Below are positions 55,902 to 63,483 of a DNA stretch of 64,000 nt, piece by piece (within the stretch, counting starts at the first letter, position 1; every line of letters begins with the position of its first letter). Origin of the DNA: Nostoc indistinguendum CM1-VF10 (lineage in GTDB: Bacteria; Cyanobacteriota; Cyanobacteriia; Cyanobacteriales; Nostocaceae); the NCBI GenBank assembly GCA_019359215.1, contig JAHHHS010000026.1, positions 17,115 through 81,114 on the forward strand. The letters run 5' to 3'. The notes under the pieces were generated by a model. It was not told where the DNA came from. It saw nothing but the letters and a program-made list of their open reading frames with translations, and did not search any database. The position numbers and the translations under genes are program-made.

Positions 55902-56792
55902 ATGAGTCAATCAATATTGCTGATTGGTAGCAACGGTCAGGTGGGTAAGGAACTGCAACAAATACTTCCATCCTATGGCAATATTATCTCAGTAGCACGC
56001 CCAACAGTAGACCTTGCTCAACCCGATACCCTCCGCGATGTTATCAGATCAAAGCAGCCGCAAATCATCATTAACGCTGCTGCTTATACTACTGTAGATA
56101 AAGCAGAGAGTGAATCCGAACTTGCTAGCGCTATTAATGCGATCGCACCCCTAATTATTGCCCAAGAAAGCCAAAACTTAGGAGCTTTCTTAATTCATAT
56201 TTCGACCGATTATGTTTTTGATGGTAATGGGTATCGCCCTTACCAGGAAACCGATGCGACTAATCCCTTGAGTATTTATGGTAAAACCAAACTCGCTGGA
56301 GAAGAAGCAATTCGGGAAACTTGCGCCCATCATCTCATCCTTCGTACCGCTTGGGTTTATGGAACCTTTGGCAAAAGTAACTTTGTCAAAACTATGCTGC
56401 AACTAGGTTCAGAACGCCAAGAACTCCGTGTTGTCGCCGATCAAATTGGTAGCCCGACTTGGGCGCAAGATATAGCCGCAGTAATAGCCCAGGCAATTCC
56501 CCAGTTAACCCCAGAAATTAGCGGCACTTATCACTACACTAATAGCGGCGTTGCTAGCTGGTATGACTTTGCCGTTGCCATTTTTGAAGAAGCCCAACAG
56601 CTAGGCTTCCCTTTAAAAGTTGAACGTATTGTCCCCATTACAACTGCCGAATATCCAACACCAGCTCGTCGCCCTGCTTATTCTGTCCTTGCTTGTGGAA
56701 AAATTTCAGCAGTTTTAGAAACACATCCGCCCCATTGGCGACAAAGACTCCGGCAAATGCTTAGGGATTTGAAAATTGAGAATGGGGCATAG
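55902..56792 (+). CDS. rfbD: dTDP-4-dehydrorhamnose reductase
   Basis: 296 residues, SDR fold. The NAD(P)-binding GSNGQVGKELQ is at about 8-18, the catalytic YGKTKLAGE (Tyr-x-x-x-Lys) at about 128-136, and HISTDYVFDGNGYRPY before it. It makes dTDP-L-rhamnose, the last step. The dehydratase RmlB needed between RmlA and RmlC is not encoded in this window. Confidence 0.95.
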   Translation: MSQSILLIGSNGQVGKELQQILPSYGNIISVARPTVDLAQPDTLRDVIRSKQPQIIINAAAYTTVDKAESESELASAINAIAPLIIAQESQNLGAFLIHISTDYVFDGNGYRPYQETDATNPLSIYGKTKLAGEEAIRETCAHHLILRTAWVYGTFGKSNFVKTMLQLGSERQELRVVADQIGSPTWAQDIAAVIAQAIPQLTPEISGTYHYTNSGVASWYDFAVAIFEEAQQLGFPLKVERIVPITTAEYPTPARRPAYSVLACGKISAVLETHPPHWRQRLRQMLRDLKIENGA

Positions 56793-57075
56793 GGCATTGT
56801 TAAACCAATTCGCAATTCGCAATTCGCAATGACGCTCCTACGTCGCTCTAAGCGTTCGCGGTAGCCTCTCTACGAGAAGCCATGCCGTTGGCGTAGCCTC
56901 TCGTAGAGAAGGCTTTACGCTGCGCTAACGCAATTACGTTTTGTAACGGGGATTTAACCCCGGCACAAAACCTGCTGTAGAGGCAGGGGAATTAAACCCC
57001 CAAACTTTGTTAATTAAGTTTCTTCCCTATTCCCTATTCCTTACAAACGCGATGAATCGCGTCTCTACGCATTCC
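56793..57075. repeat. Block of dispersed palindromic repeats
   Basis: Between rfbD and the convergent phosphatase gene. Contains gcaattcgcaattcgcaatgacg, paired palindromes ggtagcctctctacgagaagcc and gcgtagcctctcgtagagaagg (about 56861-56912), two ggggattta-type hairpins (56947-56997) and the acgcgatgaatcgcgt palindrome (57047-57064). Related segments occur near 11050, 24600 and 38080. Confidence 0.75.
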
Positions 57076-57816
57076 TTATTTCTTTTGACTTTTTAAAACT
57101 CCTGTCTCTTGTTGTATTGGCAAGACATCTAAAATATCAGTTTGGGAACAATACTTTAAATCTTCATGACAGTCAAGACGCAACAATCGTTGGCCGTGAC
57201 TAGCTTGGTGAAGTAATCCTAATAAATTATCTTGCCACTGAGAGTAAAGAGCGATCGCACTAATTACTTCATCATTACCAGCTAATTCCTCTTGTGATAG
57301 CTTGGTTTGTTGTACAAGACTATGAGCGATCGCACCTGCACAAACTGTATCCTCTAAAGAGAAACTGCCTTCCCAGCCAGAACCGACAATCCACACTGTC
57401 TCTGGTTGCTTCTCTAAAAGAAATTGCACTACCGCCGCCCGGTTAATCAAGGCTGCGGCTAATAAATTTGGGGAGTCTTGTACTCTTTGTAAGGCACGAG
57501 TGCCATTTGTAGTACTGATAAACAAACGCCTCCCCTCCACTAATTCTGCTGTGCAGTCGAGGGGAGAGTTACCCAACTCAAAGCCAGCTACTTTCGCGCC
57601 ACCGCGTTCTCCAGCTCGCAGACGTTTTTCAGAAGGCCATTTCTCGCTAACTTCAATTAACTGATCTAAATCGCTGAATACTTGTACAGCTTCGCCTCCA
57701 GCTGCCAGAACTGTCGCAATTGTGCTAGTGGCTCGCAAGACATCGACTGCGATCGCACATTCTGGCGCTTTACCCGTTGGAGTCAATTCAGGAGTGTGGT
57801 ATACGAATAGCTTCAC
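57076..57816 (-). CDS. 2-phosphosulfolactate phosphatase family (ComB-like)
   Basis: 246 residues. CAIAVDVLRATSTIATVLAAGGEAVQVF near the start, LRAGERGGAKVAGFELGNSP and LFISTTNGTRAL are the family's conserved parts. In methanogens ComB removes phosphate from phosphosulfolactate in coenzyme M synthesis. Cyanobacteria do not make coenzyme M as far as known, so sulfolactate metabolism or another phosphate ester is likely. No other com gene is adjacent. Confidence 0.85.
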   Translation of the reverse strand: MKLFVYHTPELTPTGKAPECAIAVDVLRATSTIATVLAAGGEAVQVFSDLDQLIEVSEKWPSEKRLRAGERGGAKVAGFELGNSPLDCTAELVEGRRLFISTTNGTRALQRVQDSPNLLAAALINRAAVVQFLLEKQPETVWIVGSGWEGSFSLEDTVCAGAIAHSLVQQTKLSQEELAGNDEVISAIALYSQWQDNLLGLLHQASHGQRLLRLDCHEDLKYCSQTDILDVLPIQQETGVLKSQKK

Positions 57817-58152
57817 GCGCTGGATACACCTAGTTTAATACTACTGTCGCAAATAACATTTTACCTAGTTGGTGTCACTAACTATAATCTCAATTGCTCC
57901 TAGAGAATTTTTTAGCATCAAAATCCATAATGGTAACTAATTCAATACATAAATACTCAAAAATTCCATTTCTATGCTTATAGACTTTCAGATTCGCTGC
58001 ACTATCCTGTAATCTAAAACAAGAACAGATTTTCTAAAACTGTATTTGGCGTTCTAAGTTAGCACCACTACGTATACTGACTAAGCTTGCCAAACAAAAA
58101 CCGAAATTTTTACCTCTACTCCGCTTATCCAAAATCTCAAATCGAAATCGCT
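57817..58152. other. Divergent promoter region
   Basis: No gene was accepted. It lies between the divergent comB-like and blaI-like genes and should hold both promoters. A BlaI-type dyad (TACA-N-TGTA) was not found with confidence. Confidence 0.35.
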
Positions 58153-58572
58153 ATGGCACCTTTACCCGACTACCGCCCTAAACAACTATCTGTAGGCCCG
58201 TTGGAAGCGGAAATTTTAAATATCATTTGGGAACTTGGTTCAGCCACAGTAAAGGATGTACACGATCGCATTCTCGCCGATCCCAACCGCGAATTAGCGT
58301 ATACTTCTGTCACCACCGTCTTACGTCGCCTCACTGATAAAGGTTGGCTAGCTTGCGACAAGAAAGAGCGAGCATTCTATTGGCGGCCAATGCTAAGTAA
58401 GCAGCAATCAGAAGTTATTAAAGCTCACGAACAGTTACAGCGATTTCTGGCGGTGGGTAACCCCGATGTTGTCGCAGCCTTTGCTGATAGCCTAGATGAA
58501 GCAGCTAGTGAGCAAATAGCAGCGATCGCCAAACGTATTCAATCTGCACGCCAAGCCAGGGAGGAAAAATGA
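58153..58572 (+). CDS. BlaI/MecI/CopY-family repressor
   Basis: 139 residues from ATG 58153; the 22 residues of a longer TTG-started version are not family-like. The winged helix reads LSVGPLEAEILNIIWELGSATVKDVHDRIL and YTSVTTVLRRLTDKGWLACDK, followed by RAFYWRPMLS and a helical C-terminal dimer region. In beta-lactamase systems such repressors are inactivated when a partner membrane protease is triggered. The M56 peptidase encoded next, overlapping by ATGA, is that kind of partner. Confidence 0.92.
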   Translation: MAPLPDYRPKQLSVGPLEAEILNIIWELGSATVKDVHDRILADPNRELAYTSVTTVLRRLTDKGWLACDKKERAFYWRPMLSKQQSEVIKAHEQLQRFLAVGNPDVVAAFADSLDEAASEQIAAIAKRIQSARQAREEK

Positions 58573-59411
58573 TGCATCTAATAATGATTTTGAATGCTTT
58601 GGCAGTTGCTTGGTGGTTAAGATCCACTTGGAATCAACGCCAAGGTAATTGGAATGTGCGGTGGCAGCGATCGCTATTTTTGTTTCTCTTCCCGCCCTTG
58701 CTAATTTTCATGACTGCGATCGCGGTGCTGTTCATGGGGCCTCAAGGGCAAATGGGCGGGATGTATACAGGCTCAATTAGCTATTTACTAGCATTAATTT
58801 ATTTGGCATTTTTTGCCATTTCATGCATTAAACTTGCCTTCCAGGGTTGGCAGTCTGTAGAATCTGCCCGTAACTGTCCTTTAGTGAATGTTGGCGATAG
58901 ACGAGCCAGACTGCTGCAAACGGGCGCGTTGTTTGCCGGTCAAATCGGTTTTTGGCAACCAGAATTAGTGGTTAGCCAAGGATTAGTGCAAACTCTCTCA
59001 CCAGCTCATTTAGAAAGCGTCTTAGCCCATGAGCAAGGGCATCACCATTACAGGGATACATTCTGGTTTTTCTGGCTGGGTTGGGTGCGTTCCTGCACCG
59101 CTTGGTTGCCGAATACAGAGCCTTTGTGGGAAGAACTGTTAGCTTTGCGCGAACTCCGTGCCGACGGTTATGCAGCATTGCAAGTAGACCCTCTGGTGCT
59201 AGCAGAATCACTTTTATTAGTAGTTAGTAGCGGCCCCGTCTTATCGGAAATTTGCTGTGCTGCATTAGGTTCCTCTGGTGCAGATCGCTTAGAACAAAGA
59301 GTAGAAGCTCTACTAGCACCACCAGAACCAACCCCAGAAGCTCAATTACAATCCTGGCATGGCTTTCTGTTGGCGTTCCTGCCTTTACTGACTGTGATAT
59401 TTCATAGTTAA
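58569..59411 (+). CDS. M56 family membrane metallopeptidase (BlaR1-like, no sensor domain)
   Basis: 280 residues. Several membrane spans are followed by the zinc motif LAHEQGHHHYRD (about 154-165; HExxH) and ELRADGYAAL (third ligand). It has no extracellular penicillin-binding sensor domain, unlike BlaR1/MecR1. ATG overlaps the repressor stop (ATGA), so both are made together. It probably cleaves or triggers loss of the BlaI-like repressor. The signal and the controlled genes are unknown; no beta-lactamase gene is adjacent. Confidence 0.9.
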   Translation: MMHLIMILNALAVAWWLRSTWNQRQGNWNVRWQRSLFLFLFPPLLIFMTAIAVLFMGPQGQMGGMYTGSISYLLALIYLAFFAISCIKLAFQGWQSVESARNCPLVNVGDRRARLLQTGALFAGQIGFWQPELVVSQGLVQTLSPAHLESVLAHEQGHHHYRDTFWFFWLGWVRSCTAWLPNTEPLWEELLALRELRADGYAALQVDPLVLAESLLLVVSSGPVLSEICCAALGSSGADRLEQRVEALLAPPEPTPEAQLQSWHGFLLAFLPLLTVIFHS

Positions 59412-59446
59412 GTTGAATTTAGCAAGCTACTACAGCACAAAATCGT

Positions 59447-59680
59447 GATGTTTGTAACGAAAATCGTAGCGTTGGTAATAAAAACGTATTGTTTGTAACG
59501 AAAATCAGATTGTTTGTAACGAAATTATTGTGTTTGTAACAAAAATTAGATTGTTTGTAACAGAAATCGTAGTGTTGGTAACGAAAATCGTAGCGTTGGT
59601 AATGAAAACGTATTGTTTGTAATGAAAACGTATTGTTTGTAACGAAAATCGTAGTGTTTGTAACAAATATCGCGACCGTC
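59447..59680. repeat. Minisatellite of 20-21 bp units
   Basis: About eleven tandem units of 20-21 bp lie right after the M56 gene. Each starts with g-tt-t/g-gtaac or gtaat and continues gaaaatcgtagt, gaaaatcagatt or gaaaacgtatt. The units are diverged but keep the phase. An open frame runs through on the minus strand because the unit is mostly 21 bases, but it is made only of the repeat and is not taken as a gene. Confidence 0.9.
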
Positions 59681-59719
59681 ACAAATTAACAGGCGTTAAT
59701 TACGAATTACGAATTACTC

Positions 59720-59898
59720 TTATTCTTCTTCTAGCAACTGTTCTATATACTTTTGCACCAAAGGCACTTGAAAAGCATTGCCTTCTTGAGTCAAGATTTC
59801 TTTTCGCGTTAGTCTGCGCATAACACCTTTGTCTTGCTGCGTGGGAGTTTCTCCGTGGATTATCCGGCGCAAGAGAGAGCGATCGCCAGTTTCCTAAA
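59720..59898 (-). pseudogene. C-terminal fragment of an unidentified protein gene
   Basis: The frame ending at 59720 encodes about 59 residues (ETGDRSLLRRIIHGETPTQQDKG... LTRKEILTQEGNAFQVPLVQKYIEQLLEEE), ended upstream by an in-frame stop. The end looks like a winged-helix tail seen after AAA/NACHT-type ATPase domains in cyanobacteria, by memory only. An internal ATG would give just 33 residues. It is probably a relic beside the minisatellite. Confidence 0.45.
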
Positions 59899-59903
59899 CT
59901 AGA

Positions 59904-61079
59904 TTAACAGCACAATCCCTTTAACACCTTTGCCAAATACTCATACTGCTCAAAAGTATTGTAAATCTGCGCCGAAATCCTTACCAACAGCCGAGGTTTT
60001 TCTTGCCACGGCATCACCTGTACTTGAATACCAAATTTATCAAACAACTCATCATGTATAGACATGAAATCGCGTTTTTCCAAAGTCCCTGGCATTGGCA
60101 CAACCGCCATTGAACCAATCATCTCCTCTGGACAAGGCGGCTGCACCTCCAGCGCTTCACAAAGTAGCCGTCTTCCCTGCAACACTAGCTGATGATTTTG
60201 CTGTCTCAATTCTGTCCACCCACCCGGTAGCAACGAACCCATAAAAGCTATCGCTTCTGGTACACACATATAAGCTGTAGGATCGTCTGTACCTGTCCAA
60301 TCGAATTCCAACTGAAAGCGGGTTTTATCAGTGCGTGGCGAATTTGTCCCGTGGCTAATTGTCAGAGGACGAATTTCTGACTGTTTATCTCGTCGCACAT
60401 ACAAAAATGCTGCTCCTTTGGGCGCACACAGCCATTTATGACAATTCCCGGTGTAATAAGTTGCGCCAATTTCTCGTAAATCGAGGGGAATCATTCCAGG
60501 CGCATGGGCACCATCTATTAATGTATCTACACCTCGTTGTTGCAACTCTTTCACCAACTCTTGAATCGGGAAGATTAACCCTGTCTGGCTGGTAACATGA
60601 TCCAAAAGTGCTAATCGGGTTTTTGGTGAAACTCGCTCAATTACTGCTGCCACTATTTGCTTTGACGAATCAATGGGGAAAGGAATTTTTGCCACCACCA
60701 CCCGCGCCCCAGTGCGACTAGCAACAAAATCAAGTGCATTGCGGCAAGCATTATATTCGTGGTTGGTTGTAAGTATTTCATCTTCTGGTGAAAACGTCAG
60801 CGACCTTAACACCGAGTTAACGCCAGTCGTCGCATTGGGGACAAATACCAAATCCTGCACATCAGCACCTACAAACGCCGCTAACTTACTTCTGGCATCG
60901 TCTAGCAGAGGTTCCCACTCTCTACCAAAAAAGCGTAAGGGTTCATGTTCGAGGTGCGATCGCAAACCTTGTTGAAACTCCAGCACTTGTTTAGGACAAG
61001 CACCAAAAGACCCATGATTCAGAAACGTCACAGCCGAGTCAAGCGACCATAAGTCTCTAATGGATAATCTAGAATCCAA
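59904..61079 (-). CDS. Aminotransferase class V (isopenicillin-N-epimerase-like)
   Basis: 391 residues with PLP fold type I. FLNHGSFGACPKQVLEFQ at the start, NATTGVNSVLRSL (phosphate loop), LLDHVTSQTGLIFP, IDGAHAPG (Asp-x-Ala-His) and the PLP lysine in GNCHKWLCAPKG. The pattern is that of the isopenicillin N epimerase-like/ergothioneine-type branch; EgtE or cysteine lyase roles are possible, and the substrate is not settled. It ends 6 bases after a relic gene's region and starts 24 bases past the tRNA-Asn 3' side. Confidence 0.9.
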   Translation of the reverse strand: MDSRLSIRDLWSLDSAVTFLNHGSFGACPKQVLEFQQGLRSHLEHEPLRFFGREWEPLLDDARSKLAAFVGADVQDLVFVPNATTGVNSVLRSLTFSPEDEILTTNHEYNACRNALDFVASRTGARVVVAKIPFPIDSSKQIVAAVIERVSPKTRLALLDHVTSQTGLIFPIQELVKELQQRGVDTLIDGAHAPGMIPLDLREIGATYYTGNCHKWLCAPKGAAFLYVRRDKQSEIRPLTISHGTNSPRTDKTRFQLEFDWTGTDDPTAYMCVPEAIAFMGSLLPGGWTELRQQNHQLVLQGRRLLCEALEVQPPCPEEMIGSMAVVPMPGTLEKRDFMSIHDELFDKFGIQVQVMPWQEKPRLLVRISAQIYNTFEQYEYLAKVLKGLCC

Positions 61080-61103
61080 AATTTAAAATCCAAAACTGAT
61101 AAA

Positions 61104-61175
<72 letters not shown>

Positions 61176-61319
61176 CCACTCACGATTTATAATCTTAGGG
61201 CTAAAAATAGGATTTGGCAAGTACTTTCGCCAATATTTTTTTTAGATACTTAATTAATAGAATTTTTACAGCCAAAATCAATTCAAAAACTTAGGCAGAG
61301 ACTCTTAAATACTAACTAT

Positions 61320-61871
61320 TTACTGTAATCCCATTCGTAATTCAGCCAGACGCTGTCGCGCCTTAGCATCAATGGCATTAGCTAAAAACCTACTCTTAGA
61401 TTGTTTGCGCGTATGATACTTTTGCCGCATTCGACAGACAGTAGCTTCCACTTCCCCACAAAGTTGTTGTGCCGACAGCCATTCAGCCCCATAACCCTGT
61501 ATCATCAACTGCTGTGCCCGATCTGATGTAGCAACAATCACACGCGAAATCAATGATTGGGCTATTTGCTGGCGCATAGACGCACAGGATTTTTCAATAT
61601 AAGTATCTGCTGTCTGCCCAAAATCAGTGTAATAAACTGATAAAAGCTCAGTAATTATTTCTTTATTGCTAGAGGAGTTCTGATATTGGGCATCAAAAAC
61701 TATTTGAGTTGCATAACCTTGAAACGCACTATAACCAGTCATCGCTTCCACAAGTTCACCCCGTGCTGCCTCTAGTCCAACACTATCACGCGTTTTTTTA
61801 AGGCAAGGCCAAGCGCCTATTATATTGTAGCCGTCTACTAACAAAACGGCTTGGAGTAAGGAACGGGGCAT
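61320..61871 (-). CDS. NYN-domain endoribonuclease (YacP/Rae1-like)
   Basis: 183 residues. VLLVDGYNIIGAWP (about 9-22) carries the first catalytic Asp; IVFDAQYQ, YTDFGQTADTYIEKS and VIVATSDRAQQLMIQGYGAEW give the remaining acidic positions of the PIN-like fold. B. subtilis Rae1 cuts mRNA on the ribosome; the cyanobacterial target is unknown. It is transcribed alone after the tRNA. Confidence 0.9.
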   Translation of the reverse strand: MPRSLLQAVLLVDGYNIIGAWPCLKKTRDSVGLEAARGELVEAMTGYSAFQGYATQIVFDAQYQNSSSNKEIITELLSVYYTDFGQTADTYIEKSCASMRQQIAQSLISRVIVATSDRAQQLMIQGYGAEWLSAQQLCGEVEATVCRMRQKYHTRKQSKSRFLANAIDAKARQRLAELRMGLQ

Positions 61872-62016
61872 GGTTTTTGATCACAATTTTCTAGAGTTAA
61901 CAAAATTCATTCATAAGTTTTATAATAATTGATGCATTGTATGTAACACTATGCTACACAGAATAAAAAATATGGCAGCCTCACAAAATTAAAACCTCAC
62001 ACAGACGCACCAACTC

Positions 62017-62056
62017 AAAACGCGCCTTTTAAACAAAGGCGCGTTTTAGTTTTTTT
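62017..62056. terminator. Strong bidirectional hairpin terminator
   Basis: Perfect 13-bp stem aaaacgcgccttt/aaaggcgcgtttt (62017-62029 and 62035-62047) with a T-rich tail on the plus strand (62050-62056). On the minus strand the stem itself ends in TTTT and lies downstream of the CbiO-like gene. On the plus strand no gene precedes it, leaving room for a small RNA in 61930-62016. Confidence 0.85.
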
Positions 62057-62162
62057 CACTAGTGATGAAAATGAAGAGTGCTGAGTTAAAAGATCAGCTA
62101 TTAAGGGCGGAATATGTACGGCTATTAAAGGCTGAGTACTTTTTACTTCACTCAGCACTCAA

Positions 62163-62840
62163 TTAAGGAGCTTCGCTGTGTACCTCCATTAGACGTTTTT
62201 TGAGGCGTTGAGCTTCACCCCTATCTACCAGAGAGCCTTTTTCTAGCAAGAAAGCGCCGTCACAGTAATTTAACTCGTCTAATCGATGTGTCACCCACAG
62301 AGCTGTTATACCTCGACTTTTGACAAGGCGGCGCACACCAGCAACTAAATCCAACTGGCTATCTGGATCTAGTAAAGCAGTTGGTTCATCTAATAATAAG
62401 ACTTCGCAGCGACGCGCGATCGCACCTGCGATCGCGACTCGCTGTTTCTGTCCCCCAGAGAGCGCATAAATGGGACGTCGTAGAAAGGTAAGCAAATTTA
62501 CAGCTCCTAGCGCCTCCTCAACCCTTGCTCTAGTGGCAGCAGGTGGCAACTTTTCTTCCACTAATCCAAAAGCCACATCAGCACCAACCGTTGGCATGAC
62601 CAATTGATGATCCGGATTTTGGAAGACAAAGCCAACGGGGTGCAAAACTTTAATTTCGCCTGATTCAGGAACTAATAGCCCTGCCAGCAGTCTAAGTAAG
62701 GTTGATTTACCACTGCCATTTGTACCCAAGAGCATCCAAAACTCGCCCTTGGGTACTTCTAAAGAGCAAGATTCGATAACCTTCTCTCCATTAGGCCAAC
62801 TGAAATTTAAATCCTTGACCTCAATGCCCACTTGAGCCAT
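62163..62840 (-). CDS. ECF-type ABC transporter ATPase (CbiO-like)
   Basis: 225 residues. Walker A LGTNGSGKST (about 39-48), VFQNPDHQLVMPTVGADVAFG (Q-loop and the phrase typical of CbiO/EcfA), signature LSGGQKQRVAIAGAIA, Walker B LLLDEPTALLDP and the H-loop WVTHRLDEL. It powers uptake of a metal or vitamin such as cobalt or biotin; the membrane partner is not in this window. The gene starts 14 bases after the UPF0367 gene's stop. Confidence 0.9.
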   Translation of the reverse strand: MAQVGIEVKDLNFSWPNGEKVIESCSLEVPKGEFWMLLGTNGSGKSTLLRLLAGLLVPESGEIKVLHPVGFVFQNPDHQLVMPTVGADVAFGLVEEKLPPAATRARVEEALGAVNLLTFLRRPIYALSGGQKQRVAIAGAIARRCEVLLLDEPTALLDPDSQLDLVAGVRRLVKSRGITALWVTHRLDELNYCDGAFLLEKGSLVDRGEAQRLKKRLMEVHSEAP

Positions 62841-62853
62841 TTGTCAACCTTGG

Positions 62854-63126
62854 TTACTCAGCAGCTACAGCAAAAAAGCCAGGTGGTCTGCCACCACCTG
62901 GGGTTGTACCATCTTTCTGAACAATCTGCACCCCAGAAATTTCACTAGCGCGAACAGCAATTTTTTTCTCTGTCTTGCCCTCACACTTGAGTTCTACAAT
63001 GTCAGGGTTACCAGAGCGTATTGCTGCCAAAATTAGCTGATAGATAGCCTCAGCATCCTCTGCTGACTTACGTTGTACTGAGATCGGGAAAGCAGTGTTT
63101 CTGATGCTTAAATCGATGGTAAACAT
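62854..63126 (-). CDS. UPF0367 family protein
   Basis: 90 residues: MFTIDLSIRNTAFPISVQRKS at the start, VELKCEGKTEKKIAVRASEISGVQI in the middle and GGGRPPGFFAVAAE at the end match the cyanobacterial UPF0367 family. Function unknown. It shares a transcript with the CbiO-like ATPase downstream, a link worth noting for either gene's role. Confidence 0.85.
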   Translation of the reverse strand: MFTIDLSIRNTAFPISVQRKSAEDAEAIYQLILAAIRSGNPDIVELKCEGKTEKKIAVRASEISGVQIVQKDGTTPGGGRPPGFFAVAAE

Positions 63127-63483
63127 TTAGCAATAATCAAATTTAACTGTGGACTCATTTTAGCGTCAGCTGACTGATTCTAGGGAAATGGGCATTGACA
63201 ACTGGGGATTGGGGACTGGGGATTAGGGACTGGGCATGGAACATTTATTAATTTTTCTCTACCCTGCTCCCTCATCTCCCCACCTCAATCTCAATCAAAA
63301 AATAATTTTTATTACAAAACCCCTGGAAAAATTAACGATTTTCACCTAATATGATTAAAGGTGTGTAAAAATTTGTAAACTAGGTTAATAACCCGGTTAA
63401 CTTTCTGATTATGGAAGGCTTTTATTTAGCCATCTATAATACAGATACAACCTGTACTTATAAACATTTGGAGATTTGCTCTA
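63127..63483 (+). promoter_or_regulatory. psbD upstream region with candidate -10
   Basis: The left part (63187-63290) is gggattggggact and ccctgctccc repeat DNA. The right part is AT-rich with TATAAT at 63435-63440; the matching -35 (tggaag near 63412) is weak. A start near 63447 would give a leader of about 37 bases. A GGAG site lies near 63471, about 10 bases before the ATG. An inverted repeat gttaa...ttaac spans about 63384-63401. Confidence 0.6.

Noticed and set aside
59419..59682. Minus-strand 87-residue frame through the minisatellite
   Set aside because: Its sequence is only a translation of the 20-21 bp repeats.
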